Positions 8,318-17,077 are shown, numbered from the stretch's first letter. The stretch: DNA of 64,000 nt from Acherontichlamydia pituitae (GCA_019634675.1 JAHCAX010000003.1:1-64000), one strand, 5' to 3'. The notes: a model not told the origin generated them from the letters alone. Translations and numbers: made by a program.

Positions 8318-9328
8318 CTATCTTTCTTGAGTATTGGATACTCTGTTTGCAGCAACGCGTTCTAATGCCCGTCGGAAAACACTGTTAGGCGTCAAAATAT
8401 CGACAAACCGAACGATATCAGGCTGATCCTCTGTCTCCCCCCGCTTGCGGACTACGTTAAACATAACCCGCATGGACCATTCCGCGATCTCTTGTTCAGT
8501 CCTCTGACTTTGTTGCAAAGAGGGGTTATCTCTTCTTAACTCTTCTTGTGCAATCGTATGCATCTGAAGAAGAATGTTTTCGCAAACTTCATCTGGAAGC
8601 CTAGTAAATGCTGTAAATATAAGGGTGCGGTTTAGATCCCTTTCCCCTAAAAGCTGTTGAAATTCTCTTATTGAGTATGGGCTGTTCTCATTTGGCAAAC
8701 GGGAAACTCCCGCTTGAATGCAGGTGACCTGCCTAACGGCTCTTGCTAAAATGCTATCTGCCTCAAATAGTCGAGCACTATGCCGCTGGATATCTAGCCT
8801 GGGCTCTATCTCGCCAGGAAGCTGAACCTCGCCACGGATCACACGGTCGGCCCAATTCTGAACAGGTTGAGCATTTTCTCCTGCAAGCCTCAACATTTCA
8901 GCTTTTACAGCATTGCGGTCAGCAACTGGGAGCTGATAGAAGGCATCAACCAACTGATCCCGTCTTTCAAATACAAAGTACACGTCAGCTCGAAATTTCT
9001 CCAATGGAGAATCAACGAGGGTTCCTCCGTTTGCAGCTGCTCCGATCCCAAAAAAACTTTTTACCTTACTGATAGCGCTTTCAAAGGCGCTCCAAATGGC
9101 ATCAGCAAATACTTTTAGTTTGTCGCCGATCTGAGCGCAAAACCCCTTTGAGTCGCCTGCGGCCTGTGCCGAAACTTGACCGTTCGGACCAACTTCTGTT
9201 CCAACCGATTCCATTCTTGTTGATGTTTCACTTACTCCTCTCGGTCTATCTTCTCTTCTATTTGGAACCTGATCAGGTGGAATTTGCCTCAATGGTTGTG
9301 AACCTACTCTTGATGCTGAAAAAGCCAT
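8318..9328 (-). CDS. Array paralog 4: two-module protein of unrecognised family
   Basis: 336 residues from the ATG at 9328 (MAFSASRVGS). An ATG two codons earlier touches the AGGAGG directly, so 9328, six bases away as in the siblings, is preferred. The order is as in paralogs 2 and 3: N-terminal variable part; KGFCAQIGDKLKVFADAIWS with VKSFFGIGAA; module 1 with DAFYQLPVADRNAVKAEM and WADRVIRGEVQLPGEIEP; module 2 with FQQLLGERDLNRTLIFTA, VMFNVVRKRGETED and FVDILTPNSVFRRAL. It is the most diverged of the three two-module copies. Function unknown. Confidence 0.75.
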   Translation of the reverse strand: MAFSASRVGSQPLRQIPPDQVPNRREDRPRGVSETSTRMESVGTEVGPNGQVSAQAAGDSKGFCAQIGDKLKVFADAIWSAFESAISKVKSFFGIGAAANGGTLVDSPLEKFRADVYFVFERRDQLVDAFYQLPVADRNAVKAEMLRLAGENAQPVQNWADRVIRGEVQLPGEIEPRLDIQRHSARLFEADSILARAVRQVTCIQAGVSRLPNENSPYSIREFQQLLGERDLNRTLIFTAFTRLPDEVCENILLQMHTIAQEELRRDNPSLQQSQRTEQEIAEWSMRVMFNVVRKRGETEDQPDIVRFVDILTPNSVFRRALERVAANRVSNTQER

Positions 9329-9387
9329 ATACATCCTCCTCGGATTGAAACCAGTTATTGAAGATCAAATTTAAAAAATTAGCAGCT

Positions 9388-9417
9388 ATTATACTTTCTT
9401 TAGACAAAAGCTCACAA
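9388..9417 (-). promoter_or_regulatory. Promoter of paralog 4
   Basis: Minus strand: TTGTGA (9412-9417), 18-bp spacer, TATAAT (9388-9393). The spacer end TCTAAAGAAAG is shared with the other two-module paralogs. Confidence 0.75.
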
Positions 9418-9473
9418 GCAGTTTTCCTGCAAGCTCACCATTCATGCGCTAGGTTTAACGGATTAGACTTCAG

Positions 9474-9502
9474 TTGCGAAATGGATCGATTTCGCTTATG
9501 AT
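9474..9502 (+). promoter_or_regulatory. Promoter of maf
   Basis: TTGCGA (9474-9479), 17-bp spacer, TATGAT (9497-9502), ten bases before the maf ATG, which implies a very short or leaderless 5' end. Confidence 0.65.
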
Positions 9503-9511
9503 GACAGGCCT

Positions 9512-10099
9512 ATGCGTATTATTTTAGGATCCCAATCGCCGCGGCGAAAAGAAATCTTAAGTTATTTTACCCTCTCTTTCGAGCAGGTGCCTTCTCATTT
9601 TGATGAGGACACGGTCCTCTTTTCTGGAGACCCGATCCAATACGCCCTTGAGCTTGCGCAAAAAAAGAGCGATGAGCTCTCAAAACGTTTTTCAAGCGAC
9701 ATGATCATCACAGCTGACACGGTGGTCTATTTTAATGGAAAGATCTACAATAAGCCCAAAGACCTTGAGGAAGCCCACCGCATGATGAGGGAGCTTTCTG
9801 GCAACTGGCATTATGTCTACACGGCAGTCTCCATCCGGCAAGGAAACATCCATCTTGCAGAAACAGAAGAAACCAAGATACGTCTGCATGAGCTGACGTC
9901 TGAGCAAATTCACCAATACCATTCCCACTGCTCCCCTTTGGACAAAGCAGCAGGTTATGCGATCCAAAAATCGGGAAGCATCATCGTCGACAGGATCGAA
10001 GGATGCTATTACAATGTGATGGGCTTTCCAGTGAACACGCTGCGCAAGCTTTTATCCCAAATGGGAATCGATCTCTGGAGATACCTCAAACCATTTTGA
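9512..10099 (+). CDS. maf: Maf family nucleoside triphosphate pyrophosphatase
   Basis: 195 residues, a normal length for Maf/YhdE. These cytoplasmic enzymes hydrolyse dTTP, UTP or modified NTPs to the monophosphate. The start SQSPRRKEIL is the Maf nucleotide-binding signature, TADTVVYFNGKIYNKP carries the conserved Asp and Lys, and the C-terminal half has LDKAAGYAIQ and the VMGFPV motif. A promoter is seen just upstream. The gene order maf, HEAT protein, LptD-like protein resembles one I recall from Chlamydia trachomatis (CT349-CT351). Confidence 0.9.
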   Translation: MRIILGSQSPRRKEILSYFTLSFEQVPSHFDEDTVLFSGDPIQYALELAQKKSDELSKRFSSDMIITADTVVYFNGKIYNKPKDLEEAHRMMRELSGNWHYVYTAVSIRQGNIHLAETEETKIRLHELTSEQIHQYHSHCSPLDKAAGYAIQKSGSIIVDRIEGCYYNVMGFPVNTLRKLLSQMGIDLWRYLKPF

Positions 10100-10109
10100 C
10101 GAAAAAAAA

Positions 10110-11840
10110 ATGAAAAAACGATCGACCTTGTACGCTCTTGTTCCTTTTGCATTGCTCTGCTCCGTATGCACCGGATCTGACTCCATTGCATCCGATCAAG
10201 CCGTCTTAATTGCAGAAGAGCCGGTAAACAAGCTGCATGTCCTCTATCTGATGCAGTCGAAAGAATGGGACAAGTCGATCGATCTATATAGACAATACAA
10301 GCAGCAGCTAGGCAGGCACGATTTCGAAATCCTGCAGCAGATGGCCCTCATCATCCTCGAACAAGGAGCGCGCAGTTCCGATCCGGAGCTTCAGCTGATC
10401 AGCATTTTCGGCACAGGGATTGCAGGTGTTGCGGCTGCGATCGATATCTTGGAAGCTGGGATCACAAGCCCCCATCCTCAAACGCAAATGGCAGCCATCC
10501 AGTATCTCGGCCACATGCAGGACGATCGGAGCGAAGAGCTTCTCACCAAAGCAATGTCTTCCGACTTTTTCTTTACCCGCATGGAAGCTGCCTACCAATT
10601 AGCTGCCAGAAAAAGCCGCGTTGCTGTCGGACAGATCGAATCGCTTATGTACAAAGTCCCTCCTCAAATGCGTTTCTTCTTTCCCCAGTTTTTCGCATTG
10701 ATCGGCACATCGGACGCCATTTCCGTTCTCCGCCATATGATGGACGAGCCTTTCCACATGACGCGGATCGAAGCTGTATTGAGCGCTGCCAAGTTCGGAC
10801 GGGACGATCTGCTTCCTTCCATCCGAGCGCGCGCCACCCACTCTTTCATCGCTGAACAAGAGGCGTGCGCAACAGCGATCGGCCTACTTAAAGACTCCAA
10901 ATCGATCCCATTGCTGCAAAAGCTGAGCCGATCCTCTTCTCCGAATGTCCAATTGGCAGCTCTGCGCTCTTTGTTTGCGCTCGGCGACGAGTCGGTCAAA
11001 AAAGAGATGTTCGAGATCGCCAAGAAAGAAGACCTCTTTGCCATCAACATGCTTGGCGATATACCCGGATCGGAAGACGTTCTCTATGAGCTTGCAAAAA
11101 AGGAAGAGATCCAACTCCGGTTCAACGCTGCATCTGCGCTGCTAGCCAGAAGAGATCCGCGCAGCCTTCCTCTCTTGCGCGAGTTCATTATCCGTGACTC
11201 AAGGGATTTAGGATTCCAGCCCCACAACTCGATCGGCAACTCGCTGATGTCTTGGAAAGTGATCCCCTCTGCAGTACAGCACCAGCAAAAGGACTCCTAT
11301 GACCTTGTCACCCTCTCTCTAAACGTCAGGGAGCACCTCTTAAGGCTCGCACTTGAGCTTCCTGAAGAAGATTTTCTCAAGCTCGCCTCGGCGATCTTTG
11401 ACTCGCGGCAAGGAGAGCTGATCCCAACGCTTGTCGCTCTTTTGGAAAACCTGCAAACTCCTCAAGCGATCGCGCTCTTGAAAAGCAAAGCGCAGACCGC
11501 CGGCGCCCCTTTGATCCGCGCGTATTGCTCCTTAGCGCTTCTCAGAATGAAACAGCAAGGGCCTTATGAGCAGTCGATCTTGAACTGGATCGCGATGCGC
11601 AAAAATACAGAGATGGTCCGCTTCCGCCCCATGCTCCCCTGGAATGTCAGGATCTCTGAAAAAAGCAATGCGTTTGAACTCACTCCGGAAGAAAACTCGC
11701 GCCTTCTCATCCTCTGCTACCAAACGCTCGCCGAAAGGCACGACGAGATGAGCATCGATATCATCCTCGAGGGGCTGAAATCGGGCCACGCGAAAAATCG
11801 GTTCGTCCTTGCAGGTTTGCTGATTTGCGCTCTTCAATAA
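10110..11840 (+). CDS. Exported HEAT-repeat protein
   Basis: 576 residues. The N-terminus (MKKRSTLYALVPFALLCSVC) is a signal peptide, with a possible but atypical lipobox at the Cys. From about residue 90 to 450 the protein is built of alpha-helical HEAT-like repeats (for example PQTQMAAIQYLGHM, FTRMEAAYQLAAR, PNVQLAALRSLFALG, IQLRFNAASALLARRDPRSL). Such repeats form protein-binding scaffolds; no enzymatic motif is seen. It begins 10 bp after maf and probably shares its transcript. The conserved position beside an LptD-like gene suggests an envelope role (inference). Confidence 0.75.
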   Translation: MKKRSTLYALVPFALLCSVCTGSDSIASDQAVLIAEEPVNKLHVLYLMQSKEWDKSIDLYRQYKQQLGRHDFEILQQMALIILEQGARSSDPELQLISIFGTGIAGVAAAIDILEAGITSPHPQTQMAAIQYLGHMQDDRSEELLTKAMSSDFFFTRMEAAYQLAARKSRVAVGQIESLMYKVPPQMRFFFPQFFALIGTSDAISVLRHMMDEPFHMTRIEAVLSAAKFGRDDLLPSIRARATHSFIAEQEACATAIGLLKDSKSIPLLQKLSRSSSPNVQLAALRSLFALGDESVKKEMFEIAKKEDLFAINMLGDIPGSEDVLYELAKKEEIQLRFNAASALLARRDPRSLPLLREFIIRDSRDLGFQPHNSIGNSLMSWKVIPSAVQHQQKDSYDLVTLSLNVREHLLRLALELPEEDFLKLASAIFDSRQGELIPTLVALLENLQTPQAIALLKSKAQTAGAPLIRAYCSLALLRMKQQGPYEQSILNWIAMRKNTEMVRFRPMLPWNVRISEKSNAFELTPEENSRLLILCYQTLAERHDEMSIDIILEGLKSGHAKNRFVLAGLLICALQ

Positions 11841-11853
11841 TATTCATCGGATC

Positions 11854-12025
11854 ATATATACTGCGCCCGGTCAGGTTTTGTGAATTTCGACTCGGCTAGA
11901 ACAAAGTAAAATCGACAGGATCTTAAATCAGCAATACCCTCTAACCGGGCAGGGTAAGGATGAGGATCGATTCGACGCAGTCAAGCCAAGTCTAAATTCA
12001 CAAAACCTGACCGGGTGCAGTATAT
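11854..12025. repeat. Palindromic MITE-like element, family B
   Basis: The ends are inverted copies of each other over about 40 bp: ATATACTGCGCCCGGTCAGG at the left and its near-perfect complement at the right (CCTGACCGGGTGCAGTATAT), continuing with TTTTGTGAATTT on both sides. The middle (CAGTCAAGCC, CGGGCAGGG) has no gene. It fills most of the gap between the HEAT gene and the LptD-like gene. Confidence 0.75.
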
Positions 12026-12058
12026 CTTCTATGCTTGATATTGATGCGATAGGATCCG

Positions 12059-14410
12059 ATGTCCGATTTTAAAGCTTGTCTTCTTTCCTTGTTCTGCCTA
12101 ACTGCGCTCCCTATGCTGTCCGCACAAGAAGAACTGCTCGAGGAACCTGAAGCAGATTATGTCTTGCAACAGGAAGAGGAGGATGTTGAAGCCTATTTCG
12201 ATTACAGCTCAGAACAAACAGAGTTCGTCGAAGAGGATGACTTTGACCTAATCGGCATGCAGGAACAAGAAATCGCAATGGACCTCGACGAGGTGCCCAT
12301 TTATTCTGAAGATGTCGAAGTCGATCCCCCTTTCGACAAGTACACCCCCGCTCCTCCACCTCCGCCCCCTATTAGCACCGCTCCGGAACAGCTGACGATC
12401 GATCTTAAAAACCCGACATTCGTCCAAGGCGTGATCCGCACTGACGAAGGAGGGATTGTGTCAGCTCCTGGCTTGCGCATTCAAGCGAAGCACATCGAGT
12501 ACACGAACAAGATTGAAAATGGCGTCCGCGTCCAGAAGATCGTGGCCGAAGGGGACCTGATGATGGACTATGCCGATAGGGCATTCGTCGGATCCCGCCT
12601 CGAATACGACTTTATCCATAGGACCGGAACACTTTGGGATGGTAAAACGTTTGTCGACATGTGGTTTTTAGGCGGCGATAAGATCGATCTGAAAGAAGAT
12701 GGGACCTTCTACATCTATAATGCCTTTGTCACCACATCGGAAAGCCAGGACAACACTTGGGAGATCAACGCCAAGAAAGTCAAGATCACTGAAGACTACC
12801 TTCTTTCGGCGCGCAACATCCGCTTCCGCTTTTTTAAAGTCCCCCTCTTTTGGCTCCCCTCTTTCAAGAGCAACCTCAAAGCCTTTACCGATCCACCCAT
12901 CCGCTACAAAGTGGTCTGGGATAAAGGGCTAGGCCCCCGTTTAACGATGCGCTATCGGGTCTTTTCTTGGCGCGACCTCAACCTCTTTTTCCGTTTAGAC
13001 TACCGCTTGAAACGAGGCTTTGGCGGCGCACTGGAATCAGAGTACTTCTCTCCGGATGGACTGACCACGTTCGTGACGCGCAGCTATGGCGCACATGACA
13101 AGAGCTTCCCCTATGAGACAGGGCCACACCGCTACCGGCTGCAAGGGCTCTACCACACGCAAAGCAAGGATGAGCGGACGCAGGTCCACATCACCTATGA
13201 CAAGCTGAGCGACAACCGGATGGTCGGGGATTTCAAGAGCGACGACTTTGAGATCAATACCCAGCGGCGGACCCAGCTACTGATCTACCACCAACTGGAC
13301 AACATGTTTGCCAATTGCAGGGTGCAGCCGCGGATCAACCGTTTTCAGAGCATCGACCAAGAACTTCCCCTGATTTCGCTCGGCGTACGCCCCTTTCAAA
13401 TCGGCAACTCGGGGATCCTCTCTTCGAACTATGTCAATGCCGGGTATCTCGATTACGTCTATGCGAACGAGCTGCGCGATAAATTCCATGAGCTCGGCCT
13501 CTCCTCATCCACCCATTCCTTGCGTTTAGAGACCCGCAATAACCTCTACCGGCCATTCCATTGGGGACCGATCACTTTTACTCCAGGAGCCGGGTTCTAT
13601 GGGGTCTTTTACGGAAGATCCCCTGAGCACCACGCGACAGGACAGGCCATCCTGACCTACACGGGCACGTTGCAAACCCACCTCACACGCCATTACGACC
13701 ACTTCAAACACATCGTCGAACCCTACATGCGGTTCGAAGGGCTGACCAATCCCACATCGGGAGTCAATGACCACTTTTATTTCGACATCAGCGACGGGGT
13801 CACCCAGCTAAATCAACTCCGCATCGGCTTCCGCAATACCTTCTTCAGCCCAAAACAGTCCCTCTTCGGCCCATCCTTAATGGCAGACGTCTACACTTAC
13901 GGGTTCTTTAATAAACGGAAATTCGCCCAGTCCTTTCCCAAATTCTATACCGATATCGAATGGAGCCGACCTTCCTATGCGGTCCGCAGCGGGATCGCTT
14001 GGAACAACGAAGAGACTCTATGGGACTATGTGAACATCGCGACCGATTGGACGATCAATGCCGACTTTGCCTTTGGCGTTGAGTTCCGCCACCGGAGCAA
14101 GTACGATTGGCGCAAAGCCAACCACCAGAACTTTTTTCTAGATATCGCGCGGCCGATCCCCCAATTGCTCGATTCTCCCCTTTCCGACGGGCGCGACACT
14201 TTTCTGACCCGCTTTTTCTTCCGGCTGGCGCCTAAATTGACCTGCCACATCCAAACACGCCATGGATGGGGCAGAAATGATGAACCGCGCTACAACGCCG
14301 GCAAAGTCGACCTCTTCCACATGCTCACCTGCAGTTGGCGCCTGCGCCTCTCCTACGAAAGGATCCCTGGAGACAACCGCTTTTCTGGCGCAGTGTCCTT
14401 AGTCAAATAG
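12059..14410 (+). CDS. LptD/OstA-like outer membrane protein
   Basis: 783 residues with an N-terminal signal peptide (MSDFKACLLSLFCLTALPML). An acidic, Pro-rich region (25-120; PPPPPPP) follows. An OstA/LptA-like beta-jellyroll is at about 125-260 (VAEGDLMMDYADRAFVGSRL, ARNIRFRFFKVPLFWLPSF). A long C-terminal part (about 280-783) of alternating amphipathic strands rich in aromatic and Arg residues looks like a transmembrane barrel. This matches LptD, which inserts LPS in the outer leaflet with LptE. The acidic insert after the signal peptide is unusual for LptD. Confident of an OstA-type barrel; orthology to LptD is less certain. Confidence 0.75.
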   Translation: MSDFKACLLSLFCLTALPMLSAQEELLEEPEADYVLQQEEEDVEAYFDYSSEQTEFVEEDDFDLIGMQEQEIAMDLDEVPIYSEDVEVDPPFDKYTPAPPPPPPISTAPEQLTIDLKNPTFVQGVIRTDEGGIVSAPGLRIQAKHIEYTNKIENGVRVQKIVAEGDLMMDYADRAFVGSRLEYDFIHRTGTLWDGKTFVDMWFLGGDKIDLKEDGTFYIYNAFVTTSESQDNTWEINAKKVKITEDYLLSARNIRFRFFKVPLFWLPSFKSNLKAFTDPPIRYKVVWDKGLGPRLTMRYRVFSWRDLNLFFRLDYRLKRGFGGALESEYFSPDGLTTFVTRSYGAHDKSFPYETGPHRYRLQGLYHTQSKDERTQVHITYDKLSDNRMVGDFKSDDFEINTQRRTQLLIYHQLDNMFANCRVQPRINRFQSIDQELPLISLGVRPFQIGNSGILSSNYVNAGYLDYVYANELRDKFHELGLSSSTHSLRLETRNNLYRPFHWGPITFTPGAGFYGVFYGRSPEHHATGQAILTYTGTLQTHLTRHYDHFKHIVEPYMRFEGLTNPTSGVNDHFYFDISDGVTQLNQLRIGFRNTFFSPKQSLFGPSLMADVYTYGFFNKRKFAQSFPKFYTDIEWSRPSYAVRSGIAWNNEETLWDYVNIATDWTINADFAFGVEFRHRSKYDWRKANHQNFFLDIARPIPQLLDSPLSDGRDTFLTRFFFRLAPKLTCHIQTRHGWGRNDEPRYNAGKVDLFHMLTCSWRLRLSYERIPGDNRFSGAVSLVK

Positions 14411-14528
14411 GCCATCCATTATTTTTTTAATTTAATAAAAATAATATAATTTTCATTACAAATAAATCAATTTAATATAAATAAAACTCAAATTGCATTA
14501 AAATAATTAAAAAATTAAGGAGGCGAAC
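14411..14528. other. AT-rich upstream region
   Basis: Almost pure A/T with many TTTAAT/ATAAAA runs and no distinct promoter that I can pick. The same kind of tract precedes most of the putative effector genes in this window. Confidence 0.4.
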
Positions 14529-15296
14529 ATGTCTAGCACAGCAATCAATCCAGACCAAACGTTGAAAAATGCATATGGATTTAATGATCAAACTCCAGCA
14601 ACGGGTGAGAAAAAAATTAACGAATTTAGATTTGTGGGCACATGTGACGATATTCTTGCAGGAACAGTGGAGACGACTGAAGAAGTTTACCTGATAGCGC
14701 TTTCCAGCAAAGTGGAGCCGTTGAGACAAGCAATTGCACGTATCGAATCAAGGATATCCAATTTCGATAATCAGGTTTCTGCATCCAGTTCTCAGCACCC
14801 TGAAATTCCTGTTGGTACAATCTTCTCAAAACTCTCTGAATATCTGCTTGATGATGCGAAAAAGTTTGATCGAAAAATCGAAAAATTAAAGGCAACCTAT
14901 CCGAAAGCCGAACCTTTATTTCAGGGTAAGGACATGAGATTAAAAGAAATCATCGGGAACATAAACCGCTTCTTATTGCCGGTTTCTCCATCCTTTCTCG
15001 AACCGTCTTCATCCGAAACTCCAATCATTAGGACAGTTTTAGAGATCGCTTGCTTGATTGGCCCATCAGACAAGCTCTTCCTACGCGCACACGTACCAGA
15101 GAAAGGGCTTACTTGGGATAAAGGGATTGAATTAACAAAGACGCCTGAAGGAACCTATTCCTTTAATGTCGATGCTGATGAAGATTTTGAATTCAAAGTC
15201 TTGGTCAATGACTGGAATTGGTCCGCCGGTCCTAACATGATCGCAAAAAGCAATCAATCGATTACATTTACACCAACCTTCGAGCATCCGATTTAA
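14529..15296 (+). CDS. Putative effector with CBM20-like C-terminal domain
   Basis: 255 residues with AAGGAGG seven bases before the ATG. Residues 1-165 are not recognised and include a helical stretch (60-150). Residues about 170-252 resemble a starch-binding/CBM20-type beta-sandwich: DKLFLRAHVPEKGLTWDKGI, then a FNVDADEDFEFKVLVND strand pair, then a W..GPN loop, which is the usual place of carbohydrate-stacking aromatics. Chlamydiae build and consume glycogen, so a glucan-binding role is possible (inference). The AT-rich upstream tract and the Ser-rich N-terminus are like other putative effectors here. A profile search of the C-terminal domain would decide. Confidence 0.5.
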   Translation: MSSTAINPDQTLKNAYGFNDQTPATGEKKINEFRFVGTCDDILAGTVETTEEVYLIALSSKVEPLRQAIARIESRISNFDNQVSASSSQHPEIPVGTIFSKLSEYLLDDAKKFDRKIEKLKATYPKAEPLFQGKDMRLKEIIGNINRFLLPVSPSFLEPSSSETPIIRTVLEIACLIGPSDKLFLRAHVPEKGLTWDKGIELTKTPEGTYSFNVDADEDFEFKVLVNDWNWSAGPNMIAKSNQSITFTPTFEHPI

Positions 15297-15348
15297 TGTT
15301 GTTGGCTTAATTATTATAGATTATTTTCCGCACGAACTACGGCTCAAT

Positions 15349-15375
15349 TTTGCGACTGCATACAGCAGTCGCAAA
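15349..15375. terminator. Hairpin between convergent genes
   Basis: The perfect stem TTTGCGACTGC / GCAGTCGCAAA with a short loop lies between the convergent genes ending at 15296 and 15402. The flanking T-runs are short, so efficiency is uncertain. Confidence 0.6.
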
Positions 15376-15401
15376 GTATTCCCTTTCTCTCAGCTGATTG
15401 A

Positions 15402-16346
15402 TCAATCATTCCCGCGCAGACGGTAAAATTTAACGACTGTGCCGTAATGATGAGGGGCAAAGAAAACATCGTGCTGATAGACATGATGGCTGAACGACCA
15501 TCCCCATTTGGACTCAATGGTTCCTCCTGTACGGAATATTCCTGCATGAACAATCCCTGCAATTGGGCGGCCTTCCCATGTAGCGCCAATAGAATTTTCG
15601 TAGACAGCCAAGTCGCCATCTTGCGGGTGTTCCGAGGAAGAGATATTTCTGAAATACTTCTGGACAATATGATTGAAATAATAGGGTTCTTCCAGATGCT
15701 CTAGCGTTGAGATCCTATCACCGCACCTTTCTTCAATGGCTTCAGCGTAGTTCAAAATGGCATATTTCATACAATTGTCAAAACGTTTTTGATCGCCGTT
15801 GTCATAGGTTCTCACAGTAGTGAAATAGGCTTTTAGGCCATGTTCCCTTGATTCGGGCGCACTTGAGCTTTCTTCTTGGAATTTCAAAGAAGCACTATGG
15901 CACGCTTCTCCATGAATTTTAAAATCGTTTGATCCTAAATGACAAATCTTTGAGATGATTTCTCTAAATTCGCCTGCATCTGAAGGAGCTCTCCTGGCAT
16001 AGGTTTGTTCGCCATTAATTCCTCTTAAGTAAACAGGAATACCAGCAATTGCCTCTATAGCCGCCATTTCGACCGATCTGAGCATAGCTAATTTATAAAT
16101 CTGGCTTCGCTCATCCTCTGTCAGTTTATAGGCATAGTAGTAATTGAGAAAAGAGTCTTTGCCAAACTTTGCAAACACCATATCTCCCAAAGAAACTTTT
16201 TGTTCCGATGTAAGTGAAGATGGCGGATACCGAACATCAACTTCAGTGACATGTCCCAAATCTTCGATATAAAACTCCTCTTGAGAAACACATGGATAAG
16301 AACCGTCTGCTACGTGAACGGATGATGGAATAAACTGTGCCGCCAT
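15402..16346 (-). CDS. Putative NlpC/P60-like cysteine peptidase or amidase
   Basis: 314 residues. The ATG at 16346 follows AAGAGGTG; a GTG two codons earlier overlaps that RBS. The first 170 residues are not recognised. The C-terminal part has the layout of a papain-like NlpC/P60 or CHAP-type domain: Cys192 in DNCMKYAILNY, the strand QDGDLAVYEN (about 242-251), His267 in VHAGIF, then GTIESKWG (275-282) and a final YGTVVKFYRL strand. In the family these enzymes cut peptide or amide bonds. There is no signal peptide, and the upstream region is AT-rich. A host-directed effector and a peptidoglycan-active enzyme are both possible. Confidence 0.55.
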   Translation of the reverse strand: MAAQFIPSSVHVADGSYPCVSQEEFYIEDLGHVTEVDVRYPPSSLTSEQKVSLGDMVFAKFGKDSFLNYYYAYKLTEDERSQIYKLAMLRSVEMAAIEAIAGIPVYLRGINGEQTYARRAPSDAGEFREIISKICHLGSNDFKIHGEACHSASLKFQEESSSAPESREHGLKAYFTTVRTYDNGDQKRFDNCMKYAILNYAEAIEERCGDRISTLEHLEEPYYFNHIVQKYFRNISSSEHPQDGDLAVYENSIGATWEGRPIAGIVHAGIFRTGGTIESKWGWSFSHHVYQHDVFFAPHHYGTVVKFYRLRGND

Positions 16347-16544
16347 AATCACCTCTTAAGATCAATAAAATTAAATATAGAATAATTCAATAATATTATA
16401 GCACATTTAAACCAATATTTAAATTAAATAAACCATTTTTATTTACAAATAAATTATTTTTTTAATAAATATACGCTGACGCAGATAAGAAACAATTTTT
16501 AAAATTATTTATATATACTTTTAAGAGAAAGGGATACTAAAGAA

Positions 16545-17072
16545 TCACGGCTTGTACTTCTTCTTCATTTCTCGAAGGAGGGGATCGATCTTGTGGCGCG
16601 TCTTTTCATCGACCCGGTCGATGAAGAGAACACCGTTGATATGGTCGTTCTCATGCATCCGGATCCGCGCGTTGTACCCTTCGACCTCTTCGGTGAACGG
16701 CTTGCCGTCAATATCGAGGGCTTCGACCGTGATCCGGTCGGGACGATCGATATCAAGGCGCAGTCCAGGCAAGGATAGGCATCCTTCGACATCGGTGAGG
16801 ATGCAGGCGCCAGGATTGGTTAATTTTGGATTGATATAGACTTTTGGATCTGACAAGGTCCAATGGCCGTCTTCATGCACGATGTAATCGCGCAGGACAA
16901 AGAGACGCAAGGCATAGCCAACTTGCGGCGCGGCCAAACCGCAGCCATTGCCTTTGTCCATGGTATCGATCATGTCGGCGACCAGCTTCCGGACCTCGTC
17001 GGTAATTTCTTCAATAGGCTTGCATTGCTTCCGCAAAATCGGATTGCCGTATTGCTGAATATTTAAAATCAT
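16545..17072 (-). CDS. def: Peptide deformylase
   Basis: 175 residues. Removes the N-formyl group from new proteins. All three signature motifs are present: GCGLAAPQVG (motif 1), EGCLSLP with the metal-binding Cys (motif 2), and the metal-binding HENDH within RMHENDHINGVLFIDR (motif 3, HExxH). The length is normal. It lies five bases after secG on the same strand. Confidence 0.95.
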   Translation of the reverse strand: MILNIQQYGNPILRKQCKPIEEITDEVRKLVADMIDTMDKGNGCGLAAPQVGYALRLFVLRDYIVHEDGHWTLSDPKVYINPKLTNPGACILTDVEGCLSLPGLRLDIDRPDRITVEALDIDGKPFTEEVEGYNARIRMHENDHINGVLFIDRVDEKTRHKIDPLLREMKKKYKP

Positions 17073-17077
17073 AGCAG

